Position numbers and translations under genes: made by a program. Under the pieces are notes generated by a model, which was not told the DNA's origin, made no database searches, and was given only the letters and a program-made list of their open reading frames with translations. Shown piece by piece: positions 1 to 6,529 of a stretch of 8,118 nucleotides of DNA; position 1 is the stretch's first letter, and every line of letters starts with the position of its first letter. The stretch lies in assembly GCA_051647125.1 (NCBI GenBank), contig JBOFDP010000076.1, positions 1 through 8,118 on the forward strand, given 5' to 3'. The DNA comes from JBOFDP01 sp051647125 (GTDB lineage: Bacteria > Bacteroidota > Bacteroidia > Chitinophagales > Chitinophagaceae).

Positions 1-2247
1 CGATACCCCTAATAGATTTTTAAAAAATTGAAGATCTGTTCCTACCTCATAAGTAGTTACATTTTGTGGCTTTAAATTAGGGTCATATAAGGTTGTACTA
101 GGTTGATACCCCGTTACTCCGTCTAATGGATATGAAATACTAGGAATAAACCCACTACCAGGCGGAACAATTGTATAATAAGGAGTATAATAGGAAGAGG
201 CAGCCTGCCCTACTTGTGCATAAGAAGCCCTAATTTTACCAAAATTCAATATATTTTCAATACCGCCTAAGGCATCTAATTCTGTAAAGACAAAACTTGT
301 AGATACTGAAGGATAAAAATAATTTCTATTATTTGAAGGCATAGAAGAAACCATATCCCAACGACCCGTTGCATTTAAATACAACATATTCAAATAAGAA
401 AAAGATACATTTGTAAAAGTTCCTATAGTGCGCCGTTGATAATCAAAATTACTACCTGTTACCTTAAGCATATTGTCCATATTATTATATCCTGGTAGTA
501 CCATTGTTAAGCCCGTTGCCATATCTCGCACAGTTCTATCATCATTCACCTCATTACCAAGAAGAACTTCATAGGTCCAATCTGTTCCTATATCGCCATG
601 AGCAGTAGCTAAAAATAATGAATTTAGATTTCTAAAAGAATAATTATCATTAGACATTCTTCCGCCTTGCATTTTTACCTCTGTTAAATTTTTAGGATCA
701 TATGAGCTAAGCTGCAATCCACCAAAAGAATAATTTCCTGATTGCTGTACCTCATTATTTCGAGTATTATAAAAATCTCCTCCAAACCTATACCTCAAAG
801 ATAACCATTTTAAAGGGTTTACCTCTATAAATGCATTACCAAAAAAACGACGTGTAAGCTCTTTATATTGATTATTCTGCACCATCCAATAAGGGTTATT
901 CCCTACTGCCCCAGCTCTATAGCTAGTTTGTATATATGGATTCCCCGCAATATGATAAGGAATTCCTCTTAAATTATAATTTGGTGGTGCTGAATATACA
1001 CCAAATAAATAACTATCATTACCACTAGGTATTTTATCTATATCTACGCTCGATATATTCCCAGAAAATCCCATTTTCCAATATTTATTCAGATTAAAGG
1101 CTCCCTGTCCATTAAAGGTATAACGCTGTAATCCTGTATTAGGAATTATACCATTTTGGGTAGTATTGCCAGCACTAAATGAATAATTACCTTGTTCTAT
1201 AGCCTGACTTACATTAATATTTGTATTCCAGGTATACCCTGTTTGGAAAAATTCCTTTGGATTATTATAACTACCTACTTTTTGCCATTCTTGAGCTTGT
1301 GGTACCCATATCATACCTGCTTTGCCTTGTTCTGCATAATTATCCCCCCCATACAATAAACTATCTCCAGGACTTATAATAACACCTCCAAAATCAAATG
1401 ATTCTGTAGTTGCATTTTTCCACCATGTATCCTTGCTCCCCGATAATTCACTTATCTTAGGTCCCCAAGATCCTGAACCTATATGAGCATATTTTCCTGC
1501 TGCACCATGCGCATAAGCACTTTGAAGTTTGGGTAATCTTGATATTTGGTCAGCTGTTACATTCGTAGAAAATGTAACCATGGGTTTCCCCTTAGTTTGC
1601 TTACCACTCTTGGTGGTAATAATAATAGCACCATTAGAAGCACGCATCCCATATAGAGCAGCAGCAGCAGGTCCTTTCAATATACTCATAGATTCAATAT
1701 CCATAGGATTAATGTCTATAGAACGAGACGCAAAATCAGCTCCTGTTACGCCATTACCAGACGTATTAAAATCAGGTGTAGAAGCTATAGGTAACCCATC
1801 CACTACATAAAGAGGTTGATTATTACCGGTAAAAAAACGTGCTCCTCTAATCGTCATCAAAGAAGAGGCTCCTGGCATACCCGAAGAAGGGGTAATTTGT
1901 ACCCCCGCAACTTTTCCTTGTAATGCGGTAGCTATATTAGGATTAGACGCATGATTCATCTCATCTGCTTTAATATCTTGGGCAGCATACCCCAACGAAC
2001 GCTTTGAGCGAGTAATTCCCATCGCAGTTACAACTACCTCATCTAATTTCTGAGAATTATTTTTTTTAGAAAGACTGTCGTCCTTCGTTACTTTTGGTTT
2101 TACTAAAATGTTTTCTACCTGTACTTTAGGCTCTGTAGAAATAGTTTCCTGGGCAAAAGAAGAAAATATTCCACCCCCCATAATTACTATAACACAAGAA
2201 CACCTAAATGCAAAGGAAATTTTGCTTTTTTGTCTTTGATTGTTCAT
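1..2247 (-). CDS. SusC/RagA family TonB-linked outer membrane receptor, 3' part beyond window edge
   Basis: Reading the minus strand from ATG at 2247 gives 749 codons with no stop up to base 1, so this is the N-terminal three quarters of a receptor usually about 950-1050 residues long. Residues 1-32 are a signal peptide: a basic start (MNNQRQKSK), a hydrophobic stretch and a typical Bacteroidota cleavage site at SSFA|QE. Residues 68-80 (LDEVVVTAMGITR) are the conserved entry to the plug domain. The plug runs to about 215 with LQGKVAGVQI, SGMPG, TIRGARF, YVVDGLPI and ILKGPAAAALYG...NGAIIITTKSG. The rest is an aromatic-rich beta barrel, ending near the window edge in the late-barrel motif NLKPQNVTTYEVGTDLQFF. 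The family imports oligosaccharides, peptides or other large ligands across the outer membrane using TonB energy, usually with a SusD lipoprotein; any susD would lie beyond base 1. The CarboxypepD_reg-like domain common before the plug is absent: only about 36 low-complexity residues separate signal peptide and plug. The ligand cannot be told. Family assignment is very secure. Confidence 0.95.
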   Translation of the reverse strand, partial: MNNQRQKSKISFAFRCSCVIVIMGGGIFSSFAQETISTEPKVQVENILVKPKVTKDDSLSKKNNSQKLDEVVVTAMGITRSKRSLGYAAQDIKADEMNHASNPNIATALQGKVAGVQITPSSGMPGASSLMTIRGARFFTGNNQPLYVVDGLPIASTPDFNTSGNGVTGADFASRSIDINPMDIESMSILKGPAAAALYGMRASNGAIIITTKSGKQTKGKPMVTFSTNVTADQISRLPKLQSAYAHGAAGKYAHIGSGSWGPKISELSGSKDTWWKNATTESFDFGGVIISPGDSLLYGGDNYAEQGKAGMIWVPQAQEWQKVGSYNNPKEFFQTGYTWNTNINVSQAIEQGNYSFSAGNTTQNGIIPNTGLQRYTFNGQGAFNLNKYWKMGFSGNISSVDIDKIPSGNDSYLFGVYSAPPNYNLRGIPYHIAGNPYIQTSYRAGAVGNNPYWMVQNNQYKELTRRFFGNAFIEVNPLKWLSLRYRFGGDFYNTRNNEVQQSGNYSFGGLQLSSYDPKNLTEVKMQGGRMSNDNYSFRNLNSLFLATAHGDIGTDWTYEVLLGNEVNDDRTVRDMATGLTMVLPGYNNMDNMLKVTGSNFDYQRRTIGTFTNVSFSYLNMLYLNATGRWDMVSSMPSNNRNYFYPSVSTSFVFTELDALGGIENILNFGKIRASYAQVGQAASSYYTPYYTIVPPGSGFIPSISYPLDGVTGYQPSTTLYDPNLKPQNVTTYEVGTDLQFFKNLLGVS

Positions 2248-2534
2248 GTTACTTGAAATGAATAGTGTTTAAATTAATTAAAAAATAAATTACAAGCCGA
2301 AGGTAAAATATTTTAAATTTTATTTCAAAATTTTTTTTGCCAAAATACGAATAAATTTGTAGAAGGTTGGATAGTCTCCTTTTAAATATTAATTTTTATA
2401 TGATATGGAATAAATTAAAAAATATAAAAATATTTCTTCTTGTTTTATAAACTTATACCTAATTACGATTTTTTATATCCTGTGATGATTGAGAAAAATT
2501 ATATACTTTTGTTGAATATTTATATCATAAAAAT
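2248..2534. other. AT-rich divergent intergenic region
   Basis: These 287 bases separate the start of the receptor gene (leftward) from the start of the cysteine desulfurase gene (rightward). I see no open reading frame of note, no tRNA and no recognisable riboswitch. The stretch is nearly pure A/T with several short AT-only inverted repeats that have no predictive value. The only clear signal is a TAnnTTTG box close to the desulfurase gene. A second plus-strand match, TAAATTTG at 2352-2359, lies about 175 bases upstream of that gene and may be chance. I found no perfect minus-strand match for the receptor; the closest is TATTTTGG read leftward at about 2348-2341. Confidence 0.6.
2504..2511 (+). 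promoter_or_regulatory. Bacteroidota-type -7 promoter box for the cysteine desulfurase gene
   Basis: TACTTTTG matches the TAnnTTTG -7 element used by the primary sigma factor of Bacteroidota. TGTG at 2481-2484 lies 19 bases upstream and differs at one base from the TTTG -33 element. Transcription would begin near 2518, leaving a short leader of about 16 bases before ATG at 2535. No Shine-Dalgarno sequence is visible, which is normal in this phylum. In such AT-rich DNA the box could occur by chance. Confidence 0.5.
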
Positions 2535-3662
2535 ATGAAACTTGTATATTTAGATAATGCTGCCACAACAACGTTATCACCTCATGTAAGAGATACCATC
2601 TATCAATATATGAAATATTCTTTTGGAAACCCTTCAAGTATATATTCTATAGGAAGAGAGGCTCGTGTTTTGATAGAAAAATCACGTAAAAAAATAGCCG
2701 ATATATTTCAAACCTCCGCTTCTAAAATATTCTTTACAAGTAGTGCTACAGAAAGTATTAATACCGCCATTTTTGGGGCTATCCACTCCTGGAATATTAA
2801 AACCTTTATAACTTCTCCTATAGAACATCCCTCTGTTCTTCATACACTTACTTTTTATCAAAAAATATTTCATTTTCAAATACAATATGTTCGCCTCTTA
2901 AATAACGGACAAGTTGATGTACATTCATTAGAAAATTTATTAATAGAAAACAAGCCTCATTCCATTGGTGTAATTTTAATGCATGTGAATAACGAATTAG
3001 GTAATGTATCCGATATTTTCCAAATAGGCAATCTTTGTAAAACATATCATGCAAAATTTATTTGTGATATGGTACAAAGTTTGGGTACCTATAACATTGA
3101 TTTTTCAAAAATGCCTATAGATATTGCAACGATGTCTGCCCATAAATGCCACGGACCGAAGGGAATAGGCTTATTATATATAAATACACAAAAAATAACA
3201 CCACTTCTACACGGAGGGAATCAAGAACGGAACATGAGAGCTGGTACTGAAAATTTATATGCTATTGTAGGATTTGCTGAAGCTATAGAATTAGCCCATC
3301 AGAATATAAATCATAACCTACAACACTTTTCTATATTAAAAAATACACTATTATCAGGATTACAGCAACATCTATCAAACCTTATTATCAATACCGATAT
3401 ACATCAAAGTTCTCCTAAAATTATCAATGTAGGATTGCCTATAAATTCAAAAACCGAAATGTTACTCTACCATTTAGATATTGAAAATATTTATGTATCT
3501 AGTGGCAGTGCTTGCTCTTCAGGTAGTCATGTAGTAAGTCATGTTATACAACATTTACCTCATAAAATTGCACAAATACCTCTTAGATTTTCATTCTCTC
3601 AGGAAAATACTTTGTTAGAAATTGATTATACTATTCAGGCATTAATTAAAATTTTAACATAA
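2535..3662 (+). CDS. Cysteine desulfurase, IscS/NifS-like (class V aminotransferase fold)
   Basis: A 375-residue PLP enzyme that takes sulfur from L-cysteine as a persulfide on its own cysteine, releasing alanine, and passes it to Fe-S cluster assembly or tRNA thiolation in the cytoplasm. The N-terminus YLDNAATT is typical. H98 (EHPS) fits the residue stacking on PLP, VNNE at 151-154 is conserved, and D178 and Q181 contact the cofactor. K204 in SAHKCHGPKG is the Schiff-base lysine. GGNQERNMRAGTEN (227-240) is the group I signature, and C327 in SSGSACSSG is the catalytic cysteine. These positions almost coincide with those of E. coli IscS (H104, D180, Q183, K206, C328). The motif DMVQ instead of the more usual D-A-V/T-Q is a small oddity. 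The protein is slightly shorter than IscS (about 404) and could equally be called NifS-like. No scaffold gene (IscU/NifU, SufE) is adjacent, so its partner is unknown. It appears monocistronic and abuts the convergent amidohydrolase gene with no spacer. Confidence 0.93.
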   Translation: MKLVYLDNAATTTLSPHVRDTIYQYMKYSFGNPSSIYSIGREARVLIEKSRKKIADIFQTSASKIFFTSSATESINTAIFGAIHSWNIKTFITSPIEHPSVLHTLTFYQKIFHFQIQYVRLLNNGQVDVHSLENLLIENKPHSIGVILMHVNNELGNVSDIFQIGNLCKTYHAKFICDMVQSLGTYNIDFSKMPIDIATMSAHKCHGPKGIGLLYINTQKITPLLHGGNQERNMRAGTENLYAIVGFAEAIELAHQNINHNLQHFSILKNTLLSGLQQHLSNLIINTDIHQSSPKIINVGLPINSKTEMLLYHLDIENIYVSSGSACSSGSHVVSHVIQHLPHKIAQIPLRFSFSQENTLLEIDYTIQALIKILT

Positions 3663-4835
3663 TCAAAAAAAGTTTTCTATTCGTTGAACAAAAGTATCCT
3701 TTAAGCTATTGTTTTCAAGATTTTGTAAAACAATCAATTCTGAAGATTTCCCTATAGCTATAGATCCATATAGAGAATCCATATTTAAGGCTTTAGCTCC
3801 ATTATAAGTGGCTGCTTGCAAAAGGTGAGGCAATAAAATTTTAGGATATAAACGTTGGAGCATTTCTATTTCTGATAAAATATTTAATGACGTATTTGAA
3901 GCTAAACTATCTGTACCTATACAAACTATATCTTGATATTTTTCCCATAAAAAATAAGGAGGCTTATGTTGTTGTATATACTCATTAGCTTGCGGACAAA
4001 TACACAAAAATAATTTTATATTATTACGATGAAAAAAAGTTTGCAAAAAATCTATATCGCTCTTCGTAGCAAATACATTATGTACTGCTATAAAATGCTT
4101 GTTTTTTGTAAAAAAATTAGCCCACTCATTACGTTGAATTATGTCTTGAGTAGGAATAGAAATTTTTAAAAAATCATAAAAAACTTTCATCTTACCATAA
4201 TGACCATTCGCCCAATCTATCTCATCCTGACTTTCATGATAATGCATACACACAATAGGATTGTCTACACCATATCCTATCTTTTGAAACAAATCCCTAC
4301 TCAAAGAATATGGAGCATGAGGAACTAAAGTAGCCTTCAAGTTTTTCTTTAAAAATAAGTCTCTTAGTTGTAAACCTTCATTATATTTTTGTGATGATAG
4401 ATTAGTATCTACACCCAATATTTCTACAAAAGTATGATATGTAATTTTTGATTTTTCTTTTATGAGAAGAGTATCCGGCTGATTAGAAATATCTCCTACT
4501 AATGAAATTCCAGACTGATACATTTTTTGATCTTGGAGTTCCGCATATGCAATTATTTTTTCCTCTAAATTTTTTTTTTTTAGCAATACTATTTGTTGCA
4601 AAAAATTCGACATTCCTATATGTTTAGGAATTTTACGATCAAACAAAGAAAGTTCTAAATGACAATGAACATTAACAAACGCAGGACAAAGTATACCATC
4701 TACCTTCAAAATATCCTCTCCAGCATCATCAAGCTCTATTATATCTATAATTTTATCATTGTCTAACACTACCACAGGCGTATTTTCCAAAAATTTTACT
4801 CCTTCAAATAACTGTTTTGCTTGTATTTTTTTCAT
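3663..4835 (-). CDS. Zinc-dependent amidohydrolase of the nucleoside deaminase type (SAH/MTA/aminofutalosine deaminase-like)
   Basis: A 390-residue cytoplasmic metal-dependent hydrolase with the amidohydrolase TIM barrel flanked by a split beta-sandwich. Visible active-site pattern: H57 and H59 (VNVHCHLELS), H173 (VPHAPYS), H198 and E201 (MHYHES, the H-x-x-E arrangement), H252 (VHNVF) and D309 (GTDSLASN). These match the metal ligands (two His, His, Asp), catalytic Glu and substrate His of S-adenosylhomocysteine/methylthioadenosine deaminases. A C-terminal segment ATYNGAKAL...GSIAIGKSSELIVL closes the fold, as in the family. The likely reaction is hydrolytic deamination of an adenine-containing nucleoside. 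Aminofutalosine in the menaquinone pathway is one candidate; no mqn gene is in view, so the substrate is open. I chose ATG at 4835 because homologs begin close to this point (MKKIQAKQLFEG). A TTG at 4856 would add seven residues and overlap the trpS stop by four bases. The gene follows trpS by 17 bases and is probably co-transcribed with it. It contains a run of 12 A residues (codons 86-89). Confidence 0.85.
   Translation of the reverse strand: MKKIQAKQLFEGVKFLENTPVVVLDNDKIIDIIELDDAGEDILKVDGILCPAFVNVHCHLELSLFDRKIPKHIGMSNFLQQIVLLKKKNLEEKIIAYAELQDQKMYQSGISLVGDISNQPDTLLIKEKSKITYHTFVEILGVDTNLSSQKYNEGLQLRDLFLKKNLKATLVPHAPYSLSRDLFQKIGYGVDNPIVCMHYHESQDEIDWANGHYGKMKVFYDFLKISIPTQDIIQRNEWANFFTKNKHFIAVHNVFATKSDIDFLQTFFHRNNIKLFLCICPQANEYIQQHKPPYFLWEKYQDIVCIGTDSLASNTSLNILSEIEMLQRLYPKILLPHLLQAATYNGAKALNMDSLYGSIAIGKSSELIVLQNLENNSLKDTFVQRIENFF
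4570..4581 (-). repeat. 12-base poly-A tract inside the amidohydrolase gene
   Basis: Twelve consecutive T on the plus strand (A in the coding sense) encode the LKKKN segment near residues 85-89, just after the conserved HCHLELS motif. Runs of this length are prone to replication slippage and to RNA-polymerase slippage in AT-rich bacteria. The reading frame is intact at this length, with all downstream motifs in the same frame. Confidence 0.9.
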
Positions 4836-4852
4836 GAATTGATATATAATTT

Positions 4853-5848
4853 TCAATTACCAAAATTCATCTTCATCGCTTTACGTACTACCTGTAAAGT
4901 AGCATCAGCACTATGTCTAGCTTTTTCCTTACCTTCTTTTATAACCTTTAAAAGATACTCCTCATCTCTAAAAATATCCTGAGCTTTTTGGCGTATAGGA
5001 GAAATCAGTTGAACCATATCTTGAGACAATTGTTTTTTCATATCTCCATAGCGAATAATACACCTATTATAATCATCTTCAAATTTTTCTATAACACTAG
5101 GTTTGCTTACTAAACGCATCAAGAAGAATAGATTCTCTATATAGTCCGGTTTGGATTGATATGATTGGGTAGGTCCTGCATCGGTAAGTGCTTTCATCAC
5201 TTTTTTATGTATCAAACTATCCTCATCGTGAAGATATAATGTACTCATTTGGTTTTCACTTTTACTCATTTTCCCTAATCCATCCAAAGAGGGTATTCTC
5301 AAAAGTTGATGACCATAATTAAAAGCTATAGGTTCAGGGAAAGTATTCCCAAAATAATGGTTAAAACGTTGTGCCAAATTACGTGTCATTTCCAAATGTT
5401 GCTCTTGATCTTTCCCTACAGGAACTTTAGTAGCTCTATGTATCAAAATATCGGCTGCCATCAAGGTAGGATAAGTTAATAACCCTGCTGTAATATTTTC
5501 TTTATGAAGCTTTATTTTCTCTTTAAAAGAAACTGTTTTTTCTAACTCTCCTTTAGAAGCCAACATATTTACTATCAAATACAATTCTGCTATTTCTGGT
5601 ACTTGACTCTGAATATATAATACCGCTTTTTGAGGATTAAGCCCACAAGCTAAATGTTCGGCTATTACTCTATATATAGATTTTTTTAAAGAAGATGTAT
5701 CCAAATGAGTCGTTAAAGAATGCCAATCTGCAACAAAAAAATAACACTCATATTCATATTGCATTTTTACATAATTACACAATGCTCCAAAATAGTTTCC
5801 TATATGTAAATATCCTGTAGGTCGAATACCACTTAATACTTTTTCCAT
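4853..5848 (-). CDS. trpS: Tryptophan--tRNA ligase
   Basis: A 331-residue class I aminoacyl-tRNA synthetase that attaches L-tryptophan to tRNA-Trp using ATP in the cytoplasm. The length is the usual one for bacterial TrpRS (about 325-340). The start MEKVLSGIRPTGYLHIGNYFGA carries the HIGH-like motif (HIGN, 15-18). YPTLMAADIL (126-135) includes D132, the residue that recognises the tryptophan indole NH. VPVGKDQEQHLEMTR (142-156) is the conserved ATP/Trp pocket segment. GLGKMSKS contains the intact KMSKS loop (193-197). LTDAGP and the C-terminal anticodon-binding helices follow without interruption. No regulatory leader or T-box is visible in the roughly 100 bases upstream, only a promoter-like box. 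It heads a two-gene transcription unit with the amidohydrolase. Nothing suggests loss of function, and the gene is better conserved than its neighbours, as expected for an essential enzyme. Confidence 0.98.
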   Translation of the reverse strand: MEKVLSGIRPTGYLHIGNYFGALCNYVKMQYEYECYFFVADWHSLTTHLDTSSLKKSIYRVIAEHLACGLNPQKAVLYIQSQVPEIAELYLIVNMLASKGELEKTVSFKEKIKLHKENITAGLLTYPTLMAADILIHRATKVPVGKDQEQHLEMTRNLAQRFNHYFGNTFPEPIAFNYGHQLLRIPSLDGLGKMSKSENQMSTLYLHDEDSLIHKKVMKALTDAGPTQSYQSKPDYIENLFFLMRLVSKPSVIEKFEDDYNRCIIRYGDMKKQLSQDMVQLISPIRQKAQDIFRDEEYLLKVIKEGKEKARHSADATLQVVRKAMKMNFGN

Positions 5849-5936
5849 TATCTTTTATTTAATTTGTGTAAATCCCACGAAAATACATCTTTTGTACAAT
5901 TTTTGAAATATGAAAATTATAAGAATTAATAAAGTT

Positions 5937-5944
5937 CAAAGCTA
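5937..5944 (-). promoter_or_regulatory. Bacteroidota-type -7 promoter box for trpS-amidohydrolase
   Basis: Read on the minus strand, TAGCTTTG fits the TAnnTTTG -7 consensus. It lies in the gap between the dps ghost and trpS, about 90 bases before the trpS start, which would give a leader of around 80 bases. A -33 TTTG at the expected distance is not obvious. The placement just downstream of the pseudogene stop fits an independent promoter for trpS. Confidence 0.4.
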
Positions 5945-5957
5945 CAAAGTAATGTAT

Positions 5958-6414
5958 TTATTGAAGATGAGCCCTTATTATCCATGCTTTTTTTTCATGT
6001 CCATTCAAGATACCTGTCAGTAAATCTGCTACTGAAGGTTCGTTGGCAATTTCTTCTTGTTTTATACCCTTAATCAAACTAACAATATACTTTTCTTCAT
6101 CTTTTAGTAAATTTTCCAACATTTGTTGAGCATTCAGATTCTATGTACATTCCTTAAGTGTAGCATGCTCTACAAACTGTTTCATTGAACCAATTGGTTG
6201 AGATTGCATCATACGGATTTTTTCTGCTAAGCTATCTATCTGTTTCTTCAGAAAGTTCATTATAGTGATTTTCTTAAAAAGTATGAAGTGAAGCAAAATT
6301 ATATCCCGTAATATTCCAATGAAAATTTCTAGTCTTAGTATACAATACCATACCATCTGCCAATAATGTAGTCAGTATTTTTACTATAACTATGTTTTAA
6401 TTATTTTTTGCCAT
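5958..6414 (-). pseudogene. dps: Broken Dps ferritin-like DNA-protecting protein (three in-frame stops and one frameshift)
   Basis: An ATG at 6414 and a stop at 5958-5960 bound 457 bases, which read as a 150-residue Dps protein once one 4-base duplication is removed. Dps proteins form 12-subunit cages that oxidise and store iron and protect DNA. Recognisable segments in order are LLADGMVLYTKTRNFHWNITG, FASLHTF, ENHYNELSEETDSLAEKIR, MKQFVEHATLKE, QQMLENLLKDEE, ADLLTGILNGHEKKAW and IIRAHL. All ferroxidase positions survive: His in FHW, His in SLH, Glu in ENHY, and Asp and Glu in TDSLAE. Lesions: TAA at codon 6 (6397-6399), TAA after LHTF (6274-6276), a tandem GATA duplication (6233-6240) that shifts the frame, and TAG after LKECT (6141-6143). 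The longest surviving open stretch, 6141-6356, starts out of frame and only rejoins the Dps frame after the duplication, so no functional protein can form. Four separate lesions argue against sequencing error. The ghost is divergent from the FNR-like regulator and still has a promoter-like box. Confidence 0.93.
6233..6240 (-). repeat. dps: 4-base tandem duplication causing the dps frameshift
   Basis: The plus strand reads TATCTATC (GATAGATA in the coding sense). Removing one copy restores the frame exactly between ETD and SLAEKIR and gives the spacing expected of Dps (an Asp, then A-E three residues later, as in family members). This marks the change as a slippage-type duplication. Confidence 0.85.
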
Positions 6415-6438
6415 AGTATACATTTTTTTTATTTAATA

Positions 6439-6446
6439 CAAAAATA
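6439..6446 (-). promoter_or_regulatory. Remnant -7 promoter box of the dps pseudogene
   Basis: On the minus strand TATTTTTG matches TAnnTTTG and sits 25 bases before the old dps start codon, a normal distance. A clear -33 element is not seen. It suggests the ghost may still be transcribed, though in this A/T-rich spacer a chance match is possible. Confidence 0.4.
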
Positions 6447-6475
6447 CTTTATTAATTTCATTTTAATCATATATA

Positions 6476-6504
6476 TTTCAGTTCCCATAAAAATCGTATA
6501 TTTG
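6476..6504 (+). promoter_or_regulatory. Bacteroidota-type promoter for the FNR-like regulator gene
   Basis: TATATTTG at 6497-6504 is a full match to the TAnnTTTG -7 element. TTTC at 6476-6479, 17 bases upstream, is one base off the TTTG -33 element. Transcription would start near 6511, about 19 bases before ATG at 6530. I see no TTGAT-n4-ATCAA palindrome, so autoregulation cannot be read from the sequence. Confidence 0.5.
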
Positions 6505-6529
6505 TAAGTTAAAAATTATAAAACTCCCC

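Noticed and set aside
1529..1810. Plus-strand 93-codon open frame
   Set aside because: It lies fully opposite the conserved plug domain of the SusC-like receptor, has no family resemblance, and follows from low stop density on the complementary strand.
2308..2338. Inverted repeat followed by a T run, resembling a terminator
   Set aside because: The stem is purely A/T, which arises by chance in this spacer, and it lies between two divergent starts where no terminator is expected.
2682..3054. Two minus-strand open frames of 67 and 68 codons
   Set aside because: Both lie inside the well-supported cysteine desulfurase gene, and their translations show no coherent motif.
5892..5899. Palindrome TTGTACAA upstream of trpS as an operator
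   Set aside because: An 8-base palindrome is too short to support without conservation, and no second copy was noticed near the other genes.
6141..6356. 71-codon minus-strand open frame as a genuine small protein
   Set aside because: Only its second half is in the Dps frame; the first part is read out of frame before the GATA duplication. It is a fragment of the dps ghost.
5958..6414. Stop-codon readthrough or a changed genetic code that would make dps functional
   Set aside because: The intact genes in the window end with ordinary TAA or TGA stops at sensible places, and dps also needs a frameshift correction, so recoding does not rescue it.
6389..6417. ACTATG/CATAGT inverted repeat around the dps start codon
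   Set aside because: A six-base arm with a long A/T loop is weak, and it overlaps the decayed coding start.
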